DNA of 64,000 nt from Liopterus haemorrhoidalis (Eukaryota > Arthropoda > Insecta > Coleoptera > Dytiscidae): positions 3,353,001 through 3,417,000 of the forward strand of contig OZ020624.1 in NCBI GenBank assembly GCA_963971575.1, written 5' to 3'. The notes under the pieces were generated by a model that was given only the letters and a program-made list of their open reading frames with translations, had not been told where the DNA came from and did no database searches. Positions 53,278 through 63,290 of the stretch are shown here, in pieces (position 1 is the first letter of the stretch; each line of letters opens with the position of its first letter). Position numbers and translations under genes: made by a program.

Positions 53278-54349
53278 CAGCGGTTCTCAAACTTTTTGAG
53301 CTGCGGAGCCCTCCAAAGGCATACAAATTTATATATATATATATATTTATAAATAAAAGAAAGAATTAAATTATTTGTACTTCAATAAAATCATTTATTT
53401 ATCAGAAAATAATTGCAAAATATTATAAAAGACCAACTTTTTTAGTGGGATGCATGGGCTTGTTTCCTATTTTTACATAATTCTTTTATGTCTGGCTTTA
53501 TAGAGGACAGTTGAATCCTCATATCAGCTTCTGCATCGAGTCTGTTGCGGTATTTTGTTTTTGTTGAAGCATACGAAGAAAATCCAGATTCGCACAGATA
53601 AGTTGTAGCGAAAGGAAGAAGTATTTTAACAGCTTTCATTGATAAATCTGTATATTCTTCTCTCAAAGTGCACCAAAATTCTGGCAAAGATAGTTTTTCA
53701 AATATGGCCTGTAGTGAGGAATCTGAAATCATGTCAATGAAAATTTCGTACTTCTTAGCTGTGAATGTTTCTGGCCTTTTCTGAACTATGAATGGGTTTC
53801 TAATCCATGTATAATTTTTAAGCTTTTCATTCTCTTCATCTGGAAAATATTGTTTGACCGAGTTTAGAATATCTTCCAAATGTTGACAAATTTCATCACA
53901 CAACATAATAAGGTCATTTGCATCAATGTCTCCATTAATTTCATCGCCGAAATCTTTAAATATTGTGAAGCTATCTAGCTCACGAGATCAATCATCAGTC
54001 CGATCTCAACAATCAAACTCAACTAGTCTTTCTGGACCGGAGCATTTTGCGTTGCAACAAAAACTCAAATCGTAAAAACTAATTGAACAATTGAAGAACT
54101 TACTTACTGTTTTTATCGAATAGGCGAGTGCACTACATTGAGTTAACCGTTACAGATTTTTTTAATTCGTTAATTAAATAAATCTAAACTTTTCAGAGCA
54201 ACAAATTAACTTTATGTAAATTAATAATAATTATAATTTTTTGTTAATATATATTAATTTTTAGCGGATTTATATTTATAATTCACGGAGCCCTTTGACG
54301 TAGCTCGCGGAACCCCAGGGCTCAGCGGAGCACACTTTGAGAACCGCTG
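53278..54349 (-). mobile_element. 1.07-kb hAT element with perfect 8-bp target duplication
   Basis: Termini CAGCGGTTCTCAAACTTT and its inverse AAAGTGTGCTCCGC...GAGAACCGCTG; duplication GTCTAAGG at 53270-53277 and 54350-54357. It keeps only the 3' part of a transposase gene (53442-53906). The CAGNGGTTCTCAAA end is shared by many animal hATs. Inserted in a HINE-1-like repeat. Confidence 0.93.
53442..53906 (-). CDS. hAT transposase C-terminal part (partial, open)
   Basis: 154 codons ending in a stop. The first half (NSVKQYFPDEENEKLKNYTW, NPFIVQKRPET) and the second half (EFWCTLREEYTDLSMKAVKI, PFATTYLCESGFSSYASTKT, KYRNRLDAEADMRIQLSSIK) match the hAT dimerisation region of the ZBED5/FAM200-like group. 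N-terminal BED finger and catalytic residues are not in this element. It is open and undamaged, so the insertion is fairly young. Confidence 0.85.
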   Translation of the reverse strand: MLCDEICQHLEDILNSVKQYFPDEENEKLKNYTWIRNPFIVQKRPETFTAKKYEIFIDMISDSSLQAIFEKLSLPEFWCTLREEYTDLSMKAVKILLPFATTYLCESGFSSYASTKTKYRNRLDAEADMRIQLSSIKPDIKELCKNRKQAHASH

Positions 54350-54388
54350 GTCTAAGGGATTTCTTGTTATACCTACAAAATCCTAAAA

Positions 54389-55269
54389 ATACGCATTCAC
54401 TTTGTTTCGTTCTCTCTGTACATGTATAGAAACCATGAATTCCAGTTCAAAATGTAGTTTTAACTGATTGCCAACAATAAATAAACAAATGTATAGGAAA
54501 CCACGTTTCTGTCTAGGAGAAAACATCATTACTTTCTTTTCTCCATACAGAATGTTCGATATCTTTTATTCTATTAGAGAAGTAGCGAATGAAGTTCTGT
54601 TAGCTAGAACAAAACCTTTCGCTGTTCGAATACAAAACCATCAGTGTTGTAAGATTAGGACCGATTCTACGATAAATTAATTGAACAGATTCAGACAATG
54701 GCGAGCCCAATCGAGTTATCTGGCCCAGAGATACAACGAGAATTCATTCAGACCGCCCTCTGTTCAACAAATTATTGCTTATGTTAGAAAGAAGGCGGTC
54801 TAACATCGTTAGTTAAATAAACTTAACACAAATACGTTTTCATTAAAAGGAAATTTAAAGATAAAAGGGTTTTTACTTGTACAATTCAGCGTTTCTCAAA
54901 ATATTGACAACTGAGTATTTTAGAGATTCTTAAAGCATTTGGAGATCTCCTGTTCAAAATAATAAAGCCTGGTTAATAATAGATATGTTATGGAACATAA
55001 GCATAAAAATTACACTACTCTCTTTGTTCTGTTTATTACAAACAGATGTTTTGAAGGGTCAAATCTATTGTTTAATGCATATGCAGTTATGCTATGGGCT
55101 TATTATAAACCAGGCTTTAGACAGTGTTTCTTAATGATTCAATCCACTTTACGGACATTTTACCATTTATTTAATATCATTCCCAAATGGGAATATAATA
55201 TTTGTAGTCCCTACAGATGAACTATATTCAAAATCATAGTTTCTGTATACAAGTTTCCAACTGAGACAG
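54389..55269. other. No gene recognised
   Basis: Weak frames at 54468-54680 and 54990-55220 have no motif I know. 54964-54974 and 55108-55118 are an 11-bp perfect inverted pair (aaagcctggtt). Otherwise nothing recognised. Confidence 0.35.
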
Positions 55270-55272
55270 TTA

Positions 55273-56115
55273 TGCCTCATTTTCATGGTAGTGTCAAAGG
55301 CGTGACAGGGGTGAGAGGCGTGGTGTTATATTTACAAGTTCGAATTTCATGGTGGGGTTGGAGGCGTGATAAGGGCGCGTTTTCGGTTTTGACATTTGTA
55401 TATAACCCAAATTTAACCTAAAAGTTTATACAAGTGTTTGGAGTAAACGGTTATTAAATTTCATTAAATATGTCGTCAAATCGAAGGAGACGTCTAGCTC
55501 TTTTCTATGCATATTTAGACTTAATGCGATATGAAGAAAAACAATGGTGGTACGCCCCATATATAAAAACAGACGGCAACAGGGTGATTATTTTAACTTG
55601 TTGCAAGAAATGAGACACAAAGTACACAGACAGTTACTTCAATTACAAGAAAATAATTTAATACACAATCTTTTTTAATAAAATAAATTTGACATCACAG
55701 TTTAGAATGAAGATTCTATTGGCCCCTACTTGGGGGTGTATTATTAGTATACCCACTGCATGACATTTCTGCAGACCAGATATTTGAAACTGAATCCATA
55801 ATAATAAACTTTATGACTGCCGACAACATTGTAAAAGTCGCTATTTTGCTACATCAATTTACGTTTTTTTAATTTTTTTTTTTTTAGGAAATCAATATAA
55901 GTTTCTCGCTCAAGATCTCACCATTCCGAAAAAATATATCTGTTTCTATGGTTTCGACGGTGCGGCCAGCGCTAGAGTTGAAATTTCTGAACTTGCGACA
56001 CCGCGCTTGTAACACCGCGCCTACGATACCATAGTACGGGTTTTTTCAAAATAAAGCGATCCTAATGGTTGAATTTTTTGTTCCACACTTCCAACACCCG
56101 CATGAAAATGAGACA
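55273..56115 (+). mobile_element. Harbinger element, internally deleted
   Basis: Ends TGCCTCATTTTCATGG and, inverted, TGTCTCATTTTCATGC, flanked by TTA on both sides (55270-55272 and 56116-56118), the PIF/Harbinger target form. The interior starts a transposase at about 55470: MSSNRRRRLALFYAYLDLMR, then a frameshift to VRPIYKNRRQQGDYFNLLQE, the N-terminal block of Harbinger nucleases. Nothing of the DDE catalytic core is left. Confidence 0.85.
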
Positions 56116-56125
56116 TTACAAGAGT

Positions 56126-57000
56126 AGGTCAATAAGTCCTTACAAAACAATAGAAAAACACATTATTTTGGATTTACTAGGTCTACAAGTATGAAATTAT
56201 TTTTTAGTATTTTTTCAAACTTGCCGGGCAAACTGAGTGTATAGTTCAAAGTTTCAACACATATGGCGCTTTGTTAAGTTATCATTAAGTGTCAAATGCG
56301 TATAGGTTATAATTTGAAAAGTGATCATATAGTTTTGTTTTACTGTGTTAAAAATGTCAAATTTTGTGCCAAATAAAGAGCATTCGCGGACAGTAGTACT
56401 GTTTTGTTTTCATTTGAAAAAAACTGCTGCTGAATCATACCGACTGCTTCGAGAAGCTTATGTTGAATATGCTCCATCGCAAGATACATGTGAACGATGG
56501 TTTCGGCGTTTCAAAAGTGGTGACTTTGATCTTACAGACAAAGAACATGGAAAACCTCCAAAAAAATATGAAGATACAGAATTGGAAACATTGCTACAGG
56601 AAGACGATAGTCAATCACAAAAACAACTAGCAGAGCAGTTAGGCGTTAGTCAACAAGCTGTTTCCAATCGCCTACGAGAATGGGCAAGAATGAGAGGCAG
56701 ATGGAAAAACTAAAAAACACTTGTGAATTTTTGCTTACACGATACAAAAGAAAGTCTTTTTTGCATCGTATCATTACTGGCGATGAAAAATGGATTTATT
56801 TTGAAAATCCCAAACGCAAAAAAATCATGGGTGAACCCAGGCTCACCATCCACATCAACTGCAAGACCGAATCGCTTTGGCAAAAAGACAATGCTCTGCA
56901 CTTGGTGGGACCTGGTCAAATGTTGGTCAAAATAGAACTTATTATAATATGTTTTCTGTAAATAATTTGCAGTTGAATAAAAAATGTTACTAATTTATGT
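56126..57000 (+). pseudogene. Mariner transposase, N-terminal half and D1
   Basis: Likely start at 56354 (MSNFVPNKEHSRTVVLFCFH). First helix-turn-helix KTAAESYRLLREAYVEYAPS with CERWFRRFKSGDFD, second QKQLAEQLGVSQQAVSNRLR. A frameshift near 56690 leads to LTRYKRKSFLHRIITGDEKW (D1 intact). The match ends at about 56910, before D2. The following 'ggtcaaaatagaacttatta' block recurs at 57190, so the break lies in a duplicated non-mariner sequence. Confidence 0.8.
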
Positions 57001-57365
57001 TTAGTTACGATAATTTCTAGTTAGGTAACAACAAATATACAAGTCTTGACCATGTAGGATTTTTATTAAATGAGTTATTTGAATAAAAGCGAAAAGTTGG
57101 AGGATGTAAAGTTAAGGTCAAAATTGTTTCAAGGACCTCCAGTAATAGCTACGCGGACTCCCAAGGGTCATTTTTTGGTCAAATATTGGTCAAATATTGG
57201 TCAAAATAGATTTTATTATAATATGTTTTCTATAAATAATTTGCAGTTGAATAAAAATAATTAAATTTTTCCTAATCTTTCCTAATCTTTTGAATAAAAG
57301 AGAAAAGTTGCGGGATGTAAAGTTAATGTCAAAATTGTTTCGCGGACCCCCGGTACTGTGGTCCG
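56930..57365. repeat. Imperfect tandem duplication, ~210-260 bp
   Basis: 'attataatatgttttctrta' with 'aataatttgcagttgaataa' occurs at about 56940 and 57210; 'gggatgtaaagttaatgtc' with 'aaaattgtttc' occurs at about 57100 and 57315. 'ttggtcaaata' is repeated three times at 57174-57206. The end 'gcggacccccggtactgtgg' resembles subterminal hAT sequence; no complete element is seen. Confidence 0.65.
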
Positions 57366-58053
57366 CGGATTGTAGCGCAATTAATAAACAAATAATGGAA
57401 CGTAATAGATTAATTTACTAATAAATGTGTCCTAAGTGATAATTTGTAGTTTTGTCATAGCAAAAATATATATTCTACAATGTATTTTTCTCTGAAATTG
57501 AAGGATTTTAATTAGAACATGCAGCGTGCTCTAATTTAACATAAAACGCCGCAAATTACTAGTCCAGCCCTGGTAATAATTATAAAATCATAAAAATAAT
57601 AAACTTGTTCTGACCTGACGATTTGAGTTCATACATTTGTTCTTTGTTTGTGTATGCATGTTGGCACAGAGCAAGTATGATCACGCACGATGCCAGTATA
57701 GACCTGCGTATTAATTTAGGGCGAATTGTCTATTTGATTGGATTCAATTATTCCCAAATTACCATTGAATGGTGTAACAAGCGATTTAACTCATCAAGAC
57801 CAAGATGTCATGCGTTAAGATACTCATTTAGTTTAATTACTAACTGCGTAATTATCCACTATGCATAATCAAGGCAGATATTCGAAACCAGCTTCTCTCA
57901 ACCAGCGCAACTCAACAGAACAGAAGACCAAAGAGAGGCAAAAGAATAGTTATGACCATCAAGATACATACTTTTGAAATTGTTCGTTTCATGCGTCCTG
58001 TTGTAACATCGTGATTTGGCTTTGTCATCCACTTGTTCCATTCTTCTCGCATA
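57366..58053. other. No feature recognised
   Basis: Less AT-rich at 57610-57960, but no coding motif or inverted repeat was recognised. Confidence 0.35.
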
Positions 58054-58055
58054 TA

Positions 58056-58761
58056 CGAGGTCTGTTCAAAAAGTACCGCGAATTTTGTGTTTTTTCCAAA
58101 AATTACTTATTTATTCATGAATATCTATTTTGTCCCCTTCAAAGTAATCCCCACCAGATATTATACACTTGTGCCAACGTTTTTTCAAATCCTCGAAGCA
58201 CTTGAAAAAATTATTTTTTGTGATCTTGTTCAGCTCCTCCTTCGATGCCGTCTTTATCTCCTCACTCGTAGCGTAGCGTCGTCCTTTCATGGGCCTCTTC
58301 AGTTTCGGGAACAAGAAAAAGTCACAGGGAGCCAGATCTGGGGAATACAGTGGCTGCGGCATTATTAGTGTGTTGTTTATTCGACCGAACTTGGCGCGCT
58401 TTTTTCGGTCTTGGCTCGTGCGACAGCTTCCATTGGGACGATTGAGCTTTGGTTTCCACGTCATAACCATAAACCCATGATTCGTCACCAGTTATGACCC
58501 TCTGGAGCAAATTTGGGTCGTCGCGGACAGAGTCCAACAGCTCCTTAGCAATGTTAATGCGATGCTAAACTTGTTAAAATCGAAGACGAGCCGAAACACG
58601 TGCAAGCAAAGCAACTGTCAAAAATTAACATTCAAAATGGCCGAACTTATCGACATAAGTGAGAGACATGAGTACCAACATAACGCCACAAAAAAATCGA
58701 AAATCGAATATACGTAACCCACGGAAATTCAAAATTCGCGATACTTTTTGAACAGACCTCG
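58056..58761 (-). mobile_element. Mariner with N-terminal deletion, copy 2
   Basis: Termini CGAGGTCTGTTCAAAAAGTA and its inverse with TA flanks (58054-58055, 58762-58763), the same family as 21309-22200. The transposase keeps LLDSVRDDPNLLQRVITGDE (D1) in one frame, then after a deletion and frameshift PLYSPDLAPCDFFLFPKLKR (D3) to GDYFEGDKIDIHE. The helix-turn-helix region and D2 are deleted; the 5' untranslated part (58555-58740) remains. Confidence 0.88.
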
Positions 58762-58779
58762 TATATGTATATATATATA

Positions 58780-59159
58780 GGTATTAAATAAAGTTCTTAT
58801 GTTATACTCGTCATATATTTATTAAAAAATGTTTATCGAGACGTTTCGATTGGTAATCCAATCATCCTCAGTCCAATATTTTTGTCAAATGTATAAAGTA
58901 ATGTATTTCCACATTAAAATGTTTGGAACGGACAGGAACGGTTAATCATAGTCTAGCCGAACGGTCTGTCCTATACGTTCGGCTAGACTATGATTAACCG
59001 TTCCTGTCCGTTCCAAACATCTTAATGTGGAAATACATTATTTTATACATTTGACAATAATATTGGACTGAGGATGATTGGATTACCAATCGAAACGTCT
59101 CGATAAACATTTTTTAATAAATATATGACGAGTATAACATAAGAACTTTATTTAATACC
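58780..59159. repeat. Palindrome with 184-bp arms and twin hammerhead-like cores
   Basis: 58780-58963 and 58976-59159 are inverted copies with 181 of 184 bases matching; the spacer is 12 nt (58964-58975). Each arm contains CTGAGGA, a 6-bp stem (gattgg/ccaatc) and GAAAC, the hammerhead core plus stem II (plus strand 59068-59096; minus strand 58871-58843). Stem I is not formed within one arm and stem III is poor. Inverted terminal sequences with hammerheads fit Penelope-like elements, but no protein remains. Confidence 0.9.
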
Positions 59160-59191
59160 CATATTAATTTCGTCAAGAACTTTCTTTCGAG

Positions 59192-59192
<1 letters not shown>

Positions 59193-59218
<26 letters not shown>
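59193..59218. repeat. (AT)n microsatellite
   Basis: About 13 AT units followed by 'ttatttatttatag'. Confidence 0.95.
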
Positions 59219-59222
<4 letters not shown>

Positions 59223-60240
59223 TTATTTATAGACATATCCAAGGGTTTTAATTTACTTGTAAAGCGTCCAGAAAAGACTGCTGATTCTGTATTCATTTCT
59301 TTTAAAATCTTTTTCGTTGATTCTATTTTATGCGCTCTGAATAAACGTACCTCGTATAATCGTCCATACCTTGGGACCATAAGACGCACCCCAATTTTAA
59401 GCCTATTTTTCTATTCGTTTGATATTCGTCCTTTTTAATATTCGTCGTAGCCTCTGGAACGGATTAATGACGAATATTGGAGTTCCACTGTATATTAGAG
59501 AACAAAAAACATAAGGGTTTAAAAAAAAAAAACATTTTAAAGTGTAAATTCCATAGGGGGGGGGGCAAGTGCCCTCTTCCCTTTCCGAGTAATAATTATT
59601 GCGGGCGCCCATGATTTCTGATATATATCATTGCGTTTACCGGGATCCCCAAAAGATTACTATTGATTTTGTAAGAAAACATTGTGTTTTATGTTTCAAG
59701 TTTTGTCTTACAATCCCCTGTATTAAAATTAGAAATTTTCAGAATAGCATAGTAAAAAGTTAAAAGACAGACAAAGTTGTAGATGTTAGTCCTTAGTGCA
59801 TATAACCATCTAGTGTACATAACACACTTGCAACTTTGTACTCGGAGATAATATAAAATAACTAACATGTCGTGTGTACAATGCTACAGAGTACTTTCTA
59901 AACTTACTACCTACGTCTCGATAACTTCAACTTACTGCAATACATGCACACAATAGTTATGTAGGTTAGTGCGCTGTAATGAATCCACTGCAAAATGCAA
60001 GTTGTGGCTCTTATACTTTGAATCATCGTGTACTCACCTGAAAAAGAAAACAAACTATTAGAAACAATGACACTTGATATTATACATTATTATTAGTTAA
60101 GAGTGAAAGAGAATAATAAACAGACCTGGTAAAGAAAACAAATCAATCCGTGGTGTACGGAGTCAGTAGTGTAGTTAGATATTTTGCTGCCCGGGTCATT
60201 TATTTTTCCGCCCCTTTCAATACCATACTTAGACAAAAAT
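59219..60240. other. No feature recognised
   Basis: A G run at 59558-59565 and scattered A runs; no coding motif, hairpin or repeat match was recognised. Confidence 0.35.
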
Positions 60241-60289
60241 TCAAAATGAGATACAGGATAAAAATAAAATAACACTATCTTTAGATATA

Positions 60290-60470
60290 TCAAACGAAAA
60301 ATTTAATTTTAACATACAAAGAAATAATAATGGTCCAAGATTTGATCCTTGTGGCACACCACTAGGTGTCAAGTAGCAACCTGATTCAGCACCATCATAG
60401 TCAACGTATTGTTGCCTGCCATCCAGATAAGAGGCAAACAACTGACAAGTTTGCGAAGAAACACTACTCG
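60290..60470 (-). pseudogene. Jockey-type LINE reverse transcriptase scrap
   Basis: Minus-strand translation gives LFASYLDGRQQYVDYDGAES and GCYLTPSGVPQGSNLGPLLF, the segment before and in motif B of the polymerase. After LLF the frame loses similarity. HINE-1 copy E starts 20 bp away. Confidence 0.8.
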
Positions 60471-60770
60471 CAAATAGAAGAGCAAAAAAATTGATGTGAA
60501 GTGTGAATATTCACACATTTCAGGGTTTCGCAGGTATATAATAAATCAAGGCGGCATGCTGAGTGTGTAGGACAAATTTTACTTTGTAGTAATCAAGGCA
60601 AAATGAACGATATTTTTAAAATAATTTATCGTCTGTTAATCATATAATAAGACTGGTTATTAAATTTACGCTCTTAAAAATTAAATGCAACATTTGTCAA
60701 AATATAACTAGAATTTTGACAAAATAATTTCAACATAATAAAAATGCAAAAAAAAAGAAAAAATAAAATT

Positions 60771-60860
60771 CACTCCGTACTCGAACTCGAAACCCTTCGT
60801 TTCCAGCGAATTTTAGCTTACGACACCAGTGCTCTAAACCATTACGCTATCACACGCCTT
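60771..60860 (-). ncRNA. tRNA-like block in HINE-1 copy E
   Basis: The best-preserved of the five on the minus strand: A box TAGCGTAATGGTTTAGAGCA, a TCGTAA loop that would read CGT (Thr) on a 4-pair stem with wobbles, a variable-arm hairpin TTCG-ctggaaa-CGAA, and B box GAGTTCGAGTAC. The acceptor stem does not close. Two transcription boxes in the right spacing could still recruit RNA polymerase III; untested. Confidence 0.65.
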
Positions 60861-61335
60861 GCATGTGAGTGTCTTAAATTGGTATAACTTTTGTACTTTG
60901 TGAACCAAAAACCACAAAAAATGCGGTATTTTCCGAAAACATAATCTGATCAAAAATTCCTGTTGTACTATTTCGGTTCACACCAATATACATTACTTAG
61001 ATTTTTTTTAGATTTTTAGTTTCAACCATCTGGGCTACAGGGTGTGGGACAAAATTTTTTTTGCACAATTTTGGCAAAAATCGCATCAAAATAATTTATT
61101 TTGCAAAAATAAAAATTTGATCGTTAATCCACGTACTAAGGGCTTTCATTTGATACCCTACTCAGAATTTAAAAAAAAAAAAATTGTTTTTGATGAGCAC
61201 ATATTTGTTTATATTTTTAGGGGGATATGTTTTTTAGATGTTTTAGTATTTTTCCTATGTGCGGGTCAAAGAGTTGTATAAGCATGCCAAATTTCAACTC
61301 TCTAGGTTTAGCCGTTTGGCTACAATTTTTACCGA

Positions 61336-61405
<70 letters not shown>

Positions 61406-61407
61406 GA
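61336..61407. repeat. (GACA)n microsatellite of HINE-1 copy E
   Basis: About 18 GACA units, ending 'gacgacaaaatgatgg' as in the other copies. Confidence 0.97.
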
Positions 61408-61452
61408 CAAAATGATGGAATAAGGGTTTTTTGGTCATACCTACAAAATGTT

Positions 61453-62181
61453 AAAATGCGGGACGAATGTTCACCCTAGATTAGTACCTCCTTCTTTATA
61501 AGAGAGGGTCGGTAAAAGTCCTGACTGTTATTAGTATTCTTGTAGATTATAGGAACATTTATAATTAATTCCCTCTTGTCGGTAAATAAAAGTAATTCTT
61601 GACCAAGTTTAAATATTTGTTTTTGTCAGATGAACATTTAAAATGTAATGCAGCAAATGCAAACAAATTTTGAATAGAAAATTTCATTCTAATAAAATTT
61701 AATTAACCTAGAAAATCAAACAAAAACTAATAATAAAACCCCTAGCGTTAAAACTGGCAACTAAATCAGTTTATATAAAATAAACTTTATTCCATTTTAA
61801 TGTAACCATTCAGATCTGGCGTACATGAATCAAATGCATATGTTGCCATGGAAACGTGGAAATACACTCGGATAAAACAATGGAAATTCGCATCGTCTCA
61901 CTCTGGGCAATGGAATCTGTCCTTGTCGGGCCCAGAGATTGGAGTTTATCAAAATTACAGATTAATTAAAGTGGACAAGAGCGAAACAAAATATTCATAA
62001 CAGAGTAGGATACATTGTGACGTCAGCTGCTTTGTAAATATATCCCAGTTGTACACAAAACTTACTAGTTTATTAAATGGAGAATCAGAATTTAGGAACT
62101 GCATCTCATGGTTCAAATATTTACGGGGGACAGTCAAAATATGTGGCATAATAAACTTATACAAATACAAATAATAAAAAA
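61453..62181. other. No feature recognised
   Basis: AT-rich; 61800-61960 is less so but shows no coding motif. Confidence 0.4.
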
Positions 62182-62756
62182 TCAGCTGTGGCCACCACAG
62201 GACCGACCGCCATCATAAAGTACTTGTATAAAATACATTCTAGCAGGAGAGTAGAAATAATTTGGCCTAATATTTTCTAACAGAGATATTATTTATCATG
62301 ACCATGGAAACATTACATATAAGCATGAAAAAATTGAGACTTCGAGACTTTGAGAAATTTTTTTCATTTTATAAAAAAACGTCTCAAATAAAAGTTATTA
62401 ATTATTGCATTTATAGCAACTTTTGTTCAATAAATTTTTTCGAAATATTTTTCTGTTCTAAATATTCGCAAAAATCTTACGACAAGAGTAAACTCCCATT
62501 TCTAGTCAACCGATTTTTACCAAAAGTTGATCAACTAGTGTCATTGATGTCAAAAGCTTAAATATGCAGTTTCATAAAAATCCTTTTAGCCTAATATGCT
62601 CTGCACGTGTACACAGACAGACAGACGGACGGACGGACGGACGGACGGACGGACGGACGGACGGACGGACGGACAGGCGGACGGAGAGACGGACGGACAG
62701 ACAGACCAACAGACATCATGCTAAAAATAGTTAAAACGTTATGTAGGGATCTCAAT
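62182..62756 (+). mobile_element. HINE-2 copy 3
   Basis: Same blocks as 51975-52560 from 'cagctgtggccaccacagg' to 'gctctgcacgtgtacac'. A (GACA/GACG)n tract rich in GACG (62613-62712) follows, then 'catcatgctaaaaatagtt' and 'aaacgttatgtagggatc', also present next to the 22880 copy. The continuous frame across the tract (RPSVRPSV...) is a repeat translation. Confidence 0.78.
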
Positions 62757-62962
62757 TTCTCATTACTGAGACTTTGAAATGTTTCAGATATATATTTGAA
62801 ACAGTCACCATCTTTGTTCAACGCTTTTACAAACTGCTTCATTAGACCTAGTTTAATATGAAGAGGGGGGAAAGTGATTTTTGTTCGCTCCACCAAAGGT
62901 TCGTATATTATGTTTGGGTCTCCTGCATGTAAGGCGTTCCTACGAAATATATTGGACAACAA
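62757..62962 (-). pseudogene. Fragment of an uncharacterised arthropod protein
   Basis: Minus-strand translation reads RRNALHAGDPNIIYEPLVER, TKITFPPLHIKLGLMKQFVK, ALNKDGDCFKYISETFQSLS. The 'PPLHIKLGLMK.FVKAL...G..F.Y' block is one I recall from many unnamed insect proteins, probably a domesticated or transposon-borne family; I cannot assign a function. The frame then runs into HINE-2 repeat sequence, so the piece was cut by that insertion. No start or end is present. Confidence 0.5.
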
Positions 62963-63290
62963 GAACGAAGTTGAAATTAAAGTAGACGTATATCAGGACG
63001 TGAAAAGGTGAAAAAAGTCAAAATACGATAGAACAAAAATTTGACGTGATAGGCAGAAACTGTTAACATTTTTGAAATCAACACCACAAAATTAGTTAAA
63101 AACAATTATAAGATCAAAGTCAGCAAAAAAAAAAAAAAAATTGTTGGCTAGTGTTATTAGCAGTCGTTTTTGTTCTTTTGTCCAAGATTTCTTTCATATG
63201 TGAGTATGGGTCGAAGAAGGGTCTTGTATTAACTAATTTTTCCATAAAAACCCTTTACATAAACTTTAATACAACTGTAAAATCCATTAA
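62963..63290. other. No feature recognised
   Basis: AT-rich with a 17-bp A run at 63123-63140; nothing else seen. Confidence 0.4.

Larger units (their letters stand above)
53092..54388 (-). repeat. Decayed HINE-1-like copy, split by a hAT
   Basis: 'ttcagttctctaagtccaac' and 'cgtttggccaacatttctac', then 'agacagact', lie to the left; 'ggatttcttgttatacctac' and 'aaaatcctaaaaa' lie to the right of the hAT. Joined at the duplicated GTCTAAGG these reproduce the microsatellite end of HINE-1. The GACA tract is only two or three units. Confidence 0.6.
60491..61452 (-). mobile_element. HINE-1 copy E
   Basis: Hairpin end ttgatgtgaagtgtgaata (60491), cagggtttcgcaggtat, the D/E subgroup block 'aaggcggcatgctgagtg', then a deletion of about 200 bp relative to copy D, the tRNA-like block (60771-60860), shared middle blocks, a (GACA)n tract (61336-61407) and 'ggtcatacctacaaaatg'. 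One base of the terminal hairpin differs (gaatattcac) but the stem is still palindromic. Confidence 0.85.
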
